From IMG/VR virus record IMGVR_UViG_3300033151_000166, positions 1 through 64,000 of that record: a stretch of DNA of 64,000 bases; one strand, 5' to 3'. Below the pieces are notes generated by a model, which made no database searches, was not told the origin of the DNA, and saw only the letters and a list, made by a program, of their open reading frames with translations. This document shows, piece after piece, positions 1 to 9,157 of the stretch (position 1 is its first letter; each line of letters starts with the position of its first letter). The position numbers were made by a program, and so were the translations under genes. Source of the stretch: a virus.

Positions 1-1328
1 CCGTTTCTACTTTGAGCATCTATTGTTACCTTGTTACGTAAGTCTGTTGTGTGTATCACACCTGAAGAACTTCTAGAAATTCTAGCAACAGTACAAACAT
101 AATTTGTAAGTGTAGGGTCCTGTAAAAATAAACTCTCGTCTATAGACGTAAGCACACCAGTGTCAGTAAGATAAATAATACTTTGAAAGGCTGTTGCCCC
201 TAAAAGAATATCTTTTAGACCTAGAGTTAATTGTACACCATTAGAGTTAACCACAAAATCTGTATTTGTAGGATTAAGACTAAAGGTAGTAGAGTCTATC
301 TCTAGATAAGACTCATCTAGATCATAAAAACCTGGATTAATACTCTCAAGTCTATTGGTCTTAGTAGTATTAGTCGCAGTGTTCTGCTTCATAGTGGTCA
401 GCTCATTCCAAAGATCTGTCTGAGAACTTAAGGTTCCAGTTATCGCACCCCAAACTGCTTCACCTGTTCCACCACCACTGCTACCATCTATGTATACTCT
501 ACTCTTAGAAGTTTGAACCGTACCCTCAAGAACTGGTGAAAACCCATTATCATTTCCAACCTGCTCCTTAATATGATATTGTACAGTGTCATTCTCAGTT
601 AGACCTAAAGAGTTACTGTCAGTGAAAGACATTGCTAGAGTATCTGCAAACCCAGAAGTCAAAGTAACAATTCTAGCTTCTGATATGGTTCCATTATTTA
701 CGCTATAACCAAAGACTATTTGACCAGGTTTATTACTGTCATTAGTTACGTAGTACTCAACATCTAAGTGTACAGCTACTCCTGCCTCAGTGTCCTCTGG
801 AATTGTAGTTTCCAGCAGCACGACCTCTACCCAAGAGTCTTGAATTATATAGTCCTGGTTATTAGTAGTTTTTACTTCCCAACCTGGCGCTGGTGGAGCG
901 ACAGTGTATAGAACACCTTCACTGTTAACGTATACTTGTTGACCATCCATGCCGCCAAGCCCAGAGATCATTAAAGAACTACCATAGATCTCAGCTCTAC
1001 CACTAGCGAGTAATAGAGCACCGTTAGCTAGATCATAGCTACCGTCCTGACTGTAGACTATAAAAGGACTACCGGTAGATGATACACCTATAAGTCCTGC
1101 CAACTGCTTAGCACTGTCAAGCATAACTATCATTTGCTCATTAAGATTTAAAGCCGCGTTTAGTGTAGGATCATCTTCATCGGCTAAGACTGTGTCTAGC
1201 GAATTAAGAGTATCTAATGAGTCTAGAGTAATCTGTCTTACGTCTGCTGCTGATATATCACCACTAGTGTTGTCTGCTAATAGTGCTGCTATGTCATCAC
1301 GTATTTGCTGAACCGTCTTGATTGCCAT
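1..1328 (-). CDS. Tail fibre-like protein, C-terminus beyond window
   Basis: An open frame of about 442 codons starts at an ATG (1328-1326) and runs off the left edge without a stop. The N-terminus (MAIKTVQQIRDDIAALLADN) is followed by a helical stretch, a Gly/Ser/Thr-rich segment near residue 125 reading GMDGQQVYVNSEG, and beta-rich sequence with YIDGSSGGGTGEAVWGAIT. Such low-complexity beta-rich composition is typical of phage fibre or baseplate proteins. It follows the 785-residue repeat protein with a 10-base gap, in the late virion operon. Family not recognised; the fibre call is inference from composition and context. Confidence 0.6.
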   Translation of the reverse strand, partial: MAIKTVQQIRDDIAALLADNTSGDISAADVRQITLDSLDTLNSLDTVLADEDDPTLNAALNLNEQMIVMLDSAKQLAGLIGVSSTGSPFIVYSQDGSYDLANGALLLASGRAEIYGSSLMISGLGGMDGQQVYVNSEGVLYTVAPPAPGWEVKTTNNQDYIIQDSWVEVVLLETTIPEDTEAGVAVHLDVEYYVTNDSNKPGQIVFGYSVNNGTISEARIVTLTSGFADTLAMSFTDSNSLGLTENDTVQYHIKEQVGNDNGFSPVLEGTVQTSKSRVYIDGSSGGGTGEAVWGAITGTLSSQTDLWNELTTMKQNTATNTTKTNRLESINPGFYDLDESYLEIDSTTFSLNPTNTDFVVNSNGVQLTLGLKDILLGATAFQSIIYLTDTGVLTSIDESLFLQDPTLTNYVCTVARISRSSSGVIHTTDLRNKVTIDAQSRN

Positions 1329-1338
1329 TGTATGTCCT

Positions 1339-3696
1339 TTAATTAAATGCTGAGCTGAAGGCTGAATTAAACTGAGCTACTAGAGCTAGACTCTGTACAT
1401 CAGCTTCACCAAGTATATTACTTGAGCTAAACTTGTCTAAATCCCCAGCACTTTGTAACGTTGCTTCAGCGCTTAGACTACTTGCTAGATACTTACTCAA
1501 TCCGCCTGTAGTTAAGACACTTGCGTTGCCTTGTAGACTAGCACTTAGTAATCTTGTTCTTATACCTATAGCTGTCATTGAGGCTGTCTCTAATAATACA
1601 GATCTAGCTCCTATATCTTTAATACCAGTAACTAAGGTTCCAGCGTTTGCTTGTAAGTGAACTGAGATATCTAGATTTAAAGACGCGCTAGTTCTAACTT
1701 TGGCCTCGCCACTTAGTAACGCTTGACCAGCAGTGTTATTAACAAAGTACTCTATAGCAAGACTAGCTTGACCTGATAGTACACTGTTAGCTGGCAGTGT
1801 TAACCCTGATTTTGAATAGATATCAGCCGCCCCTTGTAAGTCAATGCTAGTCTGTAGCTCAAGACCGGCTGTTGACTCAATGATCGCCTCACTGAATAAA
1901 TTAGTTGAAGCACCATAAGATAGTGTAGCTACTGAATCAACATTGGCAACGCCAATTAAGTTACTTTGTAACCATACATTTAGTCTACCTAGAATAGTAA
2001 GATTAACCTCACCTAGTAACTGAGCCTCAGCAATCTTCGTAAGTCCAGCAGTTGTGTACATATAACTGAAGGCTCTTAAACTAGCTAAAGCTGTTATGTC
2101 TATACTACTAAGTATCTCAACGGTTGCTAAACCAGCTAGGTTAGCTGCTCCTGGTACATAAGTACCACCAGCTATGAGTAGATTAGCTGTAGCGACTAGA
2201 TGGGCCTCGGCTAAATGCTCAGTCTCGATAGACCCAAAGGTAGTCATCAATGCCTCGCCTAACAATTGACTTTCAGAGTATCTATCTAAAGTACTAAGTA
2301 TCGTGGTATTTGCTTCACCAAACAGTTGTGCTCTACCTGTTTTAACTCCCTCAACTACAATGCTTAGAACTGCTATACCTTGTAGATCAGATGACGCTAG
2401 TCTAAGTACTGAAGATGAAATATCACTAAGTGCATTAACGCTTAGATGAGCCTCAGCTGAAAGAGCCGCGACTACATTACCAGTGACAAATAGATCAGCA
2501 AGCCCACTTAAATGTGATGAATAGTGCGTGTCAGTACCAAACGTAACGGTCATATCAGCTGAACCACTAATGTGGCTACTTAAGTATTTATGTAGCGTAG
2601 AGTCACCAGAAAGAGTTGCTGAACCACTAAGATCAGAATCACTAAACAGATTTCGACCAGGAACACAGTTTAGTATTGAGATGGTTGTAAGTCTAGCCCT
2701 ACCAAACAGTACTGAAACAATGAGTCCTGAACCTTGTAAGTTAGCTGAACCTTGTAAGTTAGCTGAACCAAGTATAGTACTGGTAAGATCACAAGTAATA
2801 TCGGCTGAACCAAATAAGTGAGCTATGCCAAAGACACCTGGTTGTGTACGACCTGTTGCTATAAGATCTGCTGAACCAAGTAAACCAGCACTACCAAATA
2901 GTGACTTGTACAGTGTGACCATAATATCTAGTTGCGACTCCCCGTATAAGAAGGCTACGCCAAAGATAGTATCTTGTTCCACGACTGCACAACGTAATAA
3001 AGCCTCAGCTTGTAGGTGCGACTCTAAGCTGCGATATCTAGTCCCAACGACTTGTAAATCGGCTTGGCCGAAAAAAACTGCAGAGGCCGTTCCCCCTTCT
3101 ACAAGATTAGCATACAACTCAGCCGCTGCACTAAGTGCTCCGCTAGAAGTAAGTTCTATACCAGCTGAACTTGTTAAGTAGCTATAGCCTTGTAGTCTAG
3201 CTTTACTAGTCTCTGGCTCATCGGCTCCTACTTTAATATTGACAACACCCATAACGCTAAAGGTAATAGATGTTAGGTTATTACGCATCTGAGCTCTAGA
3301 TGTTAGAGCTTGTTCTACTGAACTGACAACAAACTTAATACCAGTCTCATTGAACTCTGATATAGGTTTCTTTAATCCAGCATACTCATAGATACATATA
3401 GCAGTGAAGCGCGGAGTATATAGCATGAAATCTGATAAGAGCTCATTAGTCTTAAGTGAGTTAGCATCTGATGTTTCAGCGAAAGAAATGAAGAGTCTGT
3501 AGTTTATAGTGGTAAAAGTCTTAGTATCTAGTTTCTCTTGAACCAGTATTAGCTGGTCCTTATTTTGTTGCATGAGCGTAGTGACACTCTCTATAGATGA
3601 CGTGTTAACAAACTTAAGATTGTTATCCTTAGCAAAGACATTACAGTGGTATTGAATACTAGCTGTAACATCAATTACTGATGCCTTACTTGCCAT
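1339..3696 (-). CDS. Repeat-rich virion protein with GSAxL repeats
   Basis: 785 residues. Residues 1 to about 155 form a non-repetitive domain whose position right after two connector-like genes would suit a tail completion or terminator role (inference). From about residue 160 to the end the protein consists of degenerate repeats of roughly 20-30 residues built on L-x-G-x-A-x-L, for example LSGSADL, LLGSADL, LQGSANL, LFGEANT, LSAEATL. Two units (GSANLQ) are an exact 18-base DNA duplication. The same repeat appears in three other late proteins of this phage. The regular small/hydrophobic alternation suggests a beta-solenoid or fibrous shaft. Stop and start overlap with the upstream gene by one base. 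Confidence 0.75.
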   Translation of the reverse strand: MASKASVIDVTASIQYHCNVFAKDNNLKFVNTSSIESVTTLMQQNKDQLILVQEKLDTKTFTTINYRLFISFAETSDANSLKTNELLSDFMLYTPRFTAICIYEYAGLKKPISEFNETGIKFVVSSVEQALTSRAQMRNNLTSITFSVMGVVNIKVGADEPETSKARLQGYSYLTSSAGIELTSSGALSAAAELYANLVEGGTASAVFFGQADLQVVGTRYRSLESHLQAEALLRCAVVEQDTIFGVAFLYGESQLDIMVTLYKSLFGSAGLLGSADLIATGRTQPGVFGIAHLFGSADITCDLTSTILGSANLQGSANLQGSGLIVSVLFGRARLTTISILNCVPGRNLFSDSDLSGSATLSGDSTLHKYLSSHISGSADMTVTFGTDTHYSSHLSGLADLFVTGNVVAALSAEAHLSVNALSDISSSVLRLASSDLQGIAVLSIVVEGVKTGRAQLFGEANTTILSTLDRYSESQLLGEALMTTFGSIETEHLAEAHLVATANLLIAGGTYVPGAANLAGLATVEILSSIDITALASLRAFSYMYTTAGLTKIAEAQLLGEVNLTILGRLNVWLQSNLIGVANVDSVATLSYGASTNLFSEAIIESTAGLELQTSIDLQGAADIYSKSGLTLPANSVLSGQASLAIEYFVNNTAGQALLSGEAKVRTSASLNLDISVHLQANAGTLVTGIKDIGARSVLLETASMTAIGIRTRLLSASLQGNASVLTTGGLSKYLASSLSAEATLQSAGDLDKFSSSNILGEADVQSLALVAQFNSAFSSAFN
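2729..2764 (-). repeat. Exact 18-bp tandem duplication in repeat gene
   Basis: Two adjacent identical 18-base copies (plus-strand unit GAACCTTGTAAGTTAGCT at 2729-2746 and 2747-2764), followed by the first five bases of a third. They encode consecutive GSANLQ units of the 785-residue protein. This looks like a recent slippage or unequal-recombination event within the repeat region. Confidence 0.9.
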
Positions 3697-4307
3697 TATA
3701 GATCCTGAGTCGCTCGAATTTTAATCACGCCATAGTCGTTGGTACTAGACATAACCTTGTAAGCATTTCCCTTGTAATAGATCGTAAAGGGGGCTTGGTA
3801 ATCTTGTAGTTGTGCTTGTGCTAGAATAAATGTTTGCTCAAAAGCATCAACTGCCTGAGCAGTCGGTTGTACACGTTCTTTACGGTCAAAGGAATCCAAG
3901 TAACAGTGGAAATCGTTATCAAAAATAAGATCAACATTGCCGTCCACCAAAGTGGTATTGCCATCTGTGCTAAGTCCATCTGTGACATCTCCTAGCGCAT
4001 TCTCTCTGGTTATTAGGGCTTTAATACCTACACGCTCATTAGCAGGCATTAGTTGATACTCGAACATGTTCTTGTTAGATCGCTCAAGGAAATGCTTGTA
4101 TACTAACCATGGTTGGTTATGAATAAACATCATGAGTCCATCTATAGTAGGATTGCTACTAGACGTAATATATAGCAAGAATTTATCGCTTGTTAGTGGA
4201 TCCTGTTGTAAGCTATAAGACTTGTGAAATACGTTACCAGTATATTTAGCTGGTATGAAAAAATCTACTTTCTTCTGAAATCTACTGCGGACTGCTGAAA
4301 TTTCCAT
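3696..4307 (-). CDS. Probable head-tail connector or closure protein
   Basis: 203 residues, sharing a TAATG stop-start overlap with the upstream connector-like gene. Its place two genes after the major capsid protein is where head-closure (stopper) proteins lie in many siphophages. No motif proves this. Residues ~110-130 carry STDGNTTLVDGNVDLIF, a DGNxxL double motif that recurs in two other proteins of this window (22519-23535 and 59866-60882). Start at ATG 4307. Function is inferred from gene order only. Confidence 0.6.
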   Translation of the reverse strand: MEISAVRSRFQKKVDFFIPAKYTGNVFHKSYSLQQDPLTSDKFLLYITSSSNPTIDGLMMFIHNQPWLVYKHFLERSNKNMFEYQLMPANERVGIKALITRENALGDVTDGLSTDGNTTLVDGNVDLIFDNDFHCYLDSFDRKERVQPTAQAVDAFEQTFILAQAQLQDYQAPFTIYYKGNAYKVMSSTNDYGVIKIRATQDL

Positions 4308-4696
4308 TATCTTGCGTCCTGTGTCACAGGGTCTACATCTGGAGTCACAATACTGAAACGACTTACTGACACATTGATATCAGTTGGGTTCTCTATCTCA
4401 GCTACTTTGTCTTTAGCTAACTGTATTAGTTCACGAAGCGTATCAAAACGTGTGAGCTCATTAAAGTTATCTTTGATCTTCTCTGGTACAGCTAAGAGTA
4501 TATACGACTCAAGCATTACTATAGCTTTATAACCCATAGCGTACTTTTGTACTGTAGCTGGTACAGTGCTTACGTCATAGCCTGCTAGCCACTCTTCAGT
4601 ATAGCTGATTAAGTCTAGGTCATCAATAACTGAGTCTGGTAATTCAGCCTCTGACAATCCCGATATCGCTCGAATAAATGAATGTGTAATTGTCAT
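4307..4696 (-). CDS. Probable head-tail adaptor
   Basis: 129 residues, largely alpha-helical (segments around GLSEAELPDSVIDDLDLI and YAMGYKAIVMLESYILL). Size, helical content and place after the capsid gene match gp6-like head-tail adaptors that dock on the portal. No diagnostic motif is visible, so the call rests on synteny. It lies just downstream of a possible weak terminator and is translationally coupled to the next gene. Confidence 0.55.
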   Translation of the reverse strand: MTITHSFIRAISGLSEAELPDSVIDDLDLISYTEEWLAGYDVSTVPATVQKYAMGYKAIVMLESYILLAVPEKIKDNFNELTRFDTLRELIQLAKDKVAEIENPTDINVSVSRFSIVTPDVDPVTQDAR

Positions 4697-4714
4697 AGAA
4701 GCTCCTTAACACAA

Positions 4715-4728
4715 AAGCCCAGCGGCTT
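4715..4728 (-). terminator. Possible weak intrinsic terminator
   Basis: Read on the minus strand, AAGCC-GCTG-GGCTT forms a 5-bp stem followed by TTTTG. It sits between the 112-residue gene and the adaptor gene, so it could dampen transcription after the capsid module. The stem is short; partial attenuation is the most that can be suggested. Confidence 0.4.
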
Positions 4729-4740
4729 CTGCATAAAGAG

Positions 4741-5079
4741 TTACTTTTTAGGTTCGTCTTTCTTTGGTTCTTTTTTAGCATCTGCTTCCGCTTTTGCTTT
4801 TGCTTCTGCCATTACTTTAGCGTCTGCTGCATCGAACTCAGCTTTGTCAGCTGCTACTTGCTCAGCTTTTTCAGCTTCTACTCTAGCAGTCTTCTTAGCT
4901 TTAGCTTGTGGTGATAGTTCTTTATCAGAAGCTTTTTCAACCTCTACCAAGTGACCATCATTAACTAACTGACGAATGTGGAGAGAAGAACGAACGTCAA
5001 AGACGTCCTTTCCACTCAAACATACTTTTTGATGTTGCTCCCAAAATACCTTTTTAGGTTCTTTAAGTTTAACTAGCAT
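4741..5079 (-). CDS. Small Ala/Lys/Glu-rich protein after capsid gene
   Basis: 112 residues. The first ~60 residues are ordered-looking (LVKLKEPKKVFWEQHQKV), then comes a highly charged, Ala-rich helix (EAKAKAEADAKKEPKKDEP). It lies 15 bases after the major capsid gene, in the late operon. The C-terminal half should be coiled coil or disordered. Proteins of this form after the capsid gene are common in phages but have no single function; not recognised further. Confidence 0.6.
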   Translation of the reverse strand: MLVKLKEPKKVFWEQHQKVCLSGKDVFDVRSSLHIRQLVNDGHLVEVEKASDKELSPQAKAKKTARVEAEKAEQVAADKAEFDAADAKVMAEAKAKAEADAKKEPKKDEPKK

Positions 5080-5094
5080 AGTCCACCTCCAGCT

Positions 5095-6255
5095 TTACGC
5101 TGAGAGCTTCAAGACGAATGTAGCGTCATTGAAGATACGGCTGATCTCATCAGAGATAGAGATTACTACTGAATCAAACTGCTGAGTGATAATACGCTCA
5201 GACTCTTGAATGTCAGTACCAGCTTGGATAACACGCTCAAGAGCATATTGCTTGTCAAGTGTGAACACGTGATCTTCAGGAATAGTACCATCTGTCATTG
5301 GGAAGATAGTAACATTTTCCCACATTCCACGTGAAACCTGGATGTTCTGACCAACTGGACCTTGCTTAAGAGCTGCCATCATTGCTACTGGGTCAACGTC
5401 TGGCTTCTCCATCATGATGATCTTAAGTGCTGTATCAAGTGAACAGTAGTAAACTGAACAGTGGTATGGACGGAAACTTGCAGTCCACTTCAACCATGCA
5501 GTGTAAGTAATCTTACCACCAGTTGCTGCTGCGTCTAGTGAGCTAGACTCAGTAACTGTTGTACCGTTGAAACCGATAGCCATTGCTTTCTTGAATAAGT
5601 CCATAGACTGAGTAAGCATGATACGAGAGATAACGATTGAAAGGATATCAATTGTAGCTTCGCGCTGGAACTCATAAGACATGTCAATTTGGACACCACG
5701 TTTGTAAACTGATTTAGCACTTTCTTCCCATGCAATTTGAACACGAGGGAATGTACCGAATTCACCAACACGACCCATAGCATACTGATCACGATCTACT
5801 TGATCTGACTGGCCTGCTTTAGTGTCAATCCATAACTCTTTGTAAGTTGTACCTTGGATTGTACGTGTAGTTGCTAAAAGGTTGTTGACATCATAGTCTT
5901 GATCTTTTAGTAGTGCCATACGTGCAACACGAGAAACGAACTCAGGGAACAAGATACGAGATTCAGGCACATCAGTTTGAAGTGGCTGGTTATCAGCGTA
6001 GTTGTAATCCGCAGATGCTTTAAGGAAGTCTTCAACAGTTGATGCGTAGATACCTTTTTCTGGGATAGACTTAGTAACAATACCAAAACGCTGCAGTTGA
6101 CGCTCAAATGCATCTAGCTTATCGTCAGACGCAGACGGGTTAACGCGCTCAAGGTACTGAGACAATGACATACGACGCGTTGCAGCGTCATTATACATAG
6201 CTGGCGAGAGTTGAACCTCTGCTGCCGTTGCTACTGATTTAATTTTCTTAGGCAT
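5095..6255 (-). CDS. Major capsid protein
   Basis: 386 residues. Length, position right after protease/scaffold and decoration genes, and composition fit a HK97-fold major capsid protein. An N-terminal helical arm (SLSQYLERVNPSASDDKLDA) is followed by the body, with ILFPEFVSRVARMALLKDQD, a long strand-rich centre, and an acidic C-terminal strand (SVVISISDEISRIFNDATF). The short N-terminus gives no obvious long propeptide, consistent with the scaffold being carried by the protease gene. Preceded by an AGGAGGCC-type ribosome site. Identity is inferred from these features and gene order. Confidence 0.85.
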   Translation of the reverse strand: MPKKIKSVATAAEVQLSPAMYNDAATRRMSLSQYLERVNPSASDDKLDAFERQLQRFGIVTKSIPEKGIYASTVEDFLKASADYNYADNQPLQTDVPESRILFPEFVSRVARMALLKDQDYDVNNLLATTRTIQGTTYKELWIDTKAGQSDQVDRDQYAMGRVGEFGTFPRVQIAWEESAKSVYKRGVQIDMSYEFQREATIDILSIVISRIMLTQSMDLFKKAMAIGFNGTTVTESSSLDAAATGGKITYTAWLKWTASFRPYHCSVYYCSLDTALKIIMMEKPDVDPVAMMAALKQGPVGQNIQVSRGMWENVTIFPMTDGTIPEDHVFTLDKQYALERVIQAGTDIQESERIITQQFDSVVISISDEISRIFNDATFVLKLSA

Positions 6256-6265
6256 TTAGGCCTCC

Positions 6266-6649
6266 TTAGATTAAGAAGAAGACGGCTACGTCTTCATCTG
6301 CTGCTGTTGCTTGTGTCAATGTAATACACTTAGTAACTTCTGTACCTGCACCTGCTTTAACATAGTCAGTTGTTGCGCCGACTGTTACTGCAACACCAGC
6401 TGCGATAGCTGCAGTTGCTTTAAACGAGTGAACACCAGAGAAGTCAACAGTACAAATGTTGTCATTAGCATTAACAGTACGAAGTACCATAAATTGAGCT
6501 GCGTCAACAGTTGCTGCAACGACTACACCTGTGGCATTAATCATAACAAAGTTTCCAATGTCAGATTTAGTAAGAGCCGGGTCCATAGGCATGGTAAGTA
6601 CACGTTTTAGAGTATACTGACCTTTGTAGAGTAAGTCTGGGTATGCCAT
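6266..6649 (-). CDS. Capsid decoration protein-like
   Basis: 127 residues, Ala/Val/Thr-rich and beta-rich (GVVVAATVDAAQFMVLRTVN, AAIAAGVAVTVGATTDYV). This resembles the small head-decoration proteins (DUF2190/lambda gpD-like type) encoded next to major capsid genes. It sits 9 bases after the protease-scaffold gene and 10 before the capsid gene. No catalytic motif is present; the call depends on composition and place. Confidence 0.65.
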   Translation of the reverse strand: MAYPDLLYKGQYTLKRVLTMPMDPALTKSDIGNFVMINATGVVVAATVDAAQFMVLRTVNANDNICTVDFSGVHSFKATAAIAAGVAVTVGATTDYVKAGAGTEVTKCITLTQATAADEDVAVFFLI

Positions 6650-6658
6650 AGTGTCTCC

Positions 6659-7063
6659 TTATACTTCGTAAGCTGCAGCTGGCATGCTGTAAGCTTCTGG
6701 TTCGTCATTGTCAGTAGTCTGACGGCCTGTTGGAAGAGCTTTCGCTTTTGCCAAGTATGTATCAAGATCAGCAAACAGTGCAACTAAGTCTGTTGGAGCT
6801 GTATAGTTCTCAGCAAAAGGAACTGCTAACGCAGTGACCTTTTCACCTAGAGAACTAACTGCTTCAGTATACTTAGTAGCTGCTTCTTCTGAAGCTGCGA
6901 TAGCCTCATCACGAGCTGTCACTGCTGTATCATATTGATTTGCTTTATCAAGTAGGTCTATGTTCTTCTCACGAAAGCTTAGGTTGTCTTCTTTAAGTCC
7001 AACGATCGCCTCACGTGATTCAGCATAGCTGTCTTGTAGAGCTTTCAATTCCTCTTCAGTCAT
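6659..7063 (-). CDS. Nested in-frame scaffold product
   Basis: Inside the protease-scaffold gene, an ATG at 7063-7061 is preceded by AAGGA with six bases of spacing, a full-strength ribosome site in the middle of a reading frame. Starting here gives a 134-residue protein that is exactly the helical scaffold part. Lambda C/Nu3 and other phages use the same arrangement to make extra scaffold. The site is visible; its use is inference. Confidence 0.6.
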   Translation of the reverse strand: MTEEELKALQDSYAESREAIVGLKEDNLSFREKNIDLLDKANQYDTAVTARDEAIAASEEAATKYTEAVSSLGEKVTALAVPFAENYTAPTDLVALFADLDTYLAKAKALPTGRQTTDNDEPEAYSMPAAAYEV

Positions 7064-7708
7064 TGTAGGTCCTTCGTTATTTTTTACTTCAAACTTGTTT
7101 TGCTCGAAAGAACTAGCATGGACAACCTCTAAACTACCTTCAGCAAAATTGAGAGCGTTCTTGGTAAAGAAATCTTCCTTACTAGATGCTTCAATTACCT
7201 TCGCTTCTTGTACAGCTCCAGAATAAACTAAGCTACCTTCAGAAGCTTTGATATCATCTAACATCACATAACAAGTCTCTTCACCAATAGTTTGACCCTG
7301 ATTATCTTTAGTCTCATATGATCTGCCAGGATAGTGGCTACAGTTTTCATAGTCTCCAATATCGTGACCACAAATAGAACAGTCGTGTTTACTAGCACTA
7401 AAGCCAATAGATACACTATCAAGAATACCAGTATCGATGCGTGTTTTAATGTCATCATATTCGATAATCCCTTGAGGTACAAAGAACTTAGCTTGAACTT
7501 GCTCGCTCTTTACCTCTGCTTCATACCACTGACCAACTGGTAAACCACCAGAGTTATGAGCTAGTAGTAGGGGTAAGCCTTTCTCATTAATGTGCTGCGC
7601 TACTTGAGCTAAGGCGTTCTCACGAAAACGTGTGTTATATGATGTAGGCTTCATATCGATAAAGACTGTCTTTACCTTATAAGCGCCTTCAGTTGGTGTC
7701 TTTGGCAT
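6659..7708 (-). CDS. Prohead protease fused to scaffold
   Basis: 349 residues. Residues 1-180 resemble phage prohead serine proteases: His51 in LLLAHNSGG and a Ser in DSVSIGF (Ser98/Ser100) match the catalytic pair of the family. A small insert with Cys110, Cys113, Cys123 and His125 forms a probable zinc knuckle. From about residue 216 the protein is a long acidic helical segment (TEEELKALQDSYAESREAI onward), as expected for an internal scaffold. It would mature the prohead and be degraded. An in-frame internal start makes a separate scaffold product likely (see nested entry). Confidence 0.85.
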   Translation of the reverse strand: MPKTPTEGAYKVKTVFIDMKPTSYNTRFRENALAQVAQHINEKGLPLLLAHNSGGLPVGQWYEAEVKSEQVQAKFFVPQGIIEYDDIKTRIDTGILDSVSIGFSASKHDCSICGHDIGDYENCSHYPGRSYETKDNQGQTIGEETCYVMLDDIKASEGSLVYSGAVQEAKVIEASSKEDFFTKNALNFAEGSLEVVHASSFEQNKFEVKNNEGPTMTEEELKALQDSYAESREAIVGLKEDNLSFREKNIDLLDKANQYDTAVTARDEAIAASEEAATKYTEAVSSLGEKVTALAVPFAENYTAPTDLVALFADLDTYLAKAKALPTGRQTTDNDEPEAYSMPAAAYEV

Positions 7709-7723
7709 TATAGATCCTTTATG

Positions 7724-9142
7724 TTAAGATGACGACTCATTGCCACGAGTGTCTCCTGCTCCGTCACCGCCTGTTACAGACCGCCCTAGTGGGTCTTCAT
7801 TAGGTGAAATATTTTCTGTGTCTACTTCAGGTCCACCATCTAGAAACAGTGTCCCTGATAAATCGTTCTCTGGAAGATGATCAATACCAAGTTCTTGAGC
7901 TGCCTCAGAGTCAGTGATGTGCCCAAAGCTTTGCAGTTGTAGAATTCTATTCTGTTTAGCAAGTCTTTGTGGTTCTAACTCTAAGTCTGGTCTAAGATTG
8001 ATTGATCTGTGTCTAACTTTGATCGAACCTTTAAGTCCCATAAGACGTGCACTCAATGTATAGGCTTGTGACATAAGCTTGTCTGCACGTTGTTGTAAGA
8101 AGGTTGGAGTATTGATAAACACCATAGTCTCAACTGAGGCGATGTTCTGTGAGCCTGAGCTTGCTTTACCTAGAATAGAAGGTAAGACCTTAAGACTAGA
8201 AGTTAGTTGACTATCAAGAACATCAACAATAGGTCTGAAGTCTACAGTCATACTACCTTGAGTGGATAAGTAGTCTACCTCGATAGAGTCAAAGATAACG
8301 ATAGCATCTTCTGGATTCAATTGAGCAAGACCTGTAGAGATATCGTTCTTCTGTTTAACGACCCACTTCTCAAGCTTCTCAGGATCCATGCGTATATCAG
8401 CTGGAGCATTCTTAATTAGAACATCTTCCAGTATAGTTACTTTGTGTCTAGGATAGCCCGCGCGTCTAATGACTCTTTGAATATCCGTAATAACCGTCTG
8501 CTTAAAAGTAACAGCTTGAATAGCTGCCAATAGAGGTGACTCTGATTGTGCTTGATCTGGATGCAAGTCAAGGTTACCGTAGAAGAAGGTTGGTATGTCA
8601 AGATTGATCTCTGTGCCCGCCGCTTCTTGAAAGGGTATGAATACACCATTCTTCTTACGCCATTTAATCTCTTTAGCTGCAACAGGGATATATCTAGTAG
8701 GTAGCTTGAACTCATCCAAGATAACTTCTAAACCAAGTCCACCAAACATGAACAGTTGCATCATGATTTGAACTGATAACTCTCTAGGATCGGGAGCTCC
8801 TACTGTTGATAACCAAGTAGCATCTAGTACTGCGATAAACTGTTTGGTCTTATCAGCATCGTACTCACCTTTTTCATTAACGAAGTATATGTCAATTTCA
8901 GTGTCTGCAAATCTAAGCACTGACCAGATAGCATTTGAACTATCGGCGTCGTACTTCTGTAGGTTCTTTAAAACTGTCTGAGTGTCTCCAGACGATCTAA
9001 TAGTGGTAGGATCAAAGTAGGCTGAGAAAGTGGCTGGTGAATACTTGTCGCCCTCTTTAACCTCAGTCTGAGTCTTAGGCTTGTTAGATGCTTTAGCACC
9101 CTTAAACAAGTTCTTAAGAGTCGGTAATTTTAAAAATTTCAA
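7724..9142 (-). CDS. Portal protein
   Basis: 472 residues. It lies between terminase and protease genes, the standard portal place, and has the expected mixed N-terminal domain (ATWLSTVGAPDPRELSVQIM) and a helical stem/crown region (FLQQRADKLMSQAYTLSARL) resembling DUF935-type portals. The C-terminus is acidic and Gly-rich. The portal forms the dodecameric DNA channel at one capsid vertex and docks the terminase. Start ATG with a nearby AGGA. Confidence 0.8.
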   Translation of the reverse strand: MKFLKLPTLKNLFKGAKASNKPKTQTEVKEGDKYSPATFSAYFDPTTIRSSGDTQTVLKNLQKYDADSSNAIWSVLRFADTEIDIYFVNEKGEYDADKTKQFIAVLDATWLSTVGAPDPRELSVQIMMQLFMFGGLGLEVILDEFKLPTRYIPVAAKEIKWRKKNGVFIPFQEAAGTEINLDIPTFFYGNLDLHPDQAQSESPLLAAIQAVTFKQTVITDIQRVIRRAGYPRHKVTILEDVLIKNAPADIRMDPEKLEKWVVKQKNDISTGLAQLNPEDAIVIFDSIEVDYLSTQGSMTVDFRPIVDVLDSQLTSSLKVLPSILGKASSGSQNIASVETMVFINTPTFLQQRADKLMSQAYTLSARLMGLKGSIKVRHRSINLRPDLELEPQRLAKQNRILQLQSFGHITDSEAAQELGIDHLPENDLSGTLFLDGGPEVDTENISPNEDPLGRSVTGGDGAGDTRGNESSS

Positions 9143-9157
9143 GTCCTGTCCTTTAGA

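Noticed and set aside
4760-4930. Low-complexity plus-strand frame and repeat
   Set aside because: This is the reverse complement of the Ala/Lys/Glu-rich tail of the 112-residue minus-strand gene.
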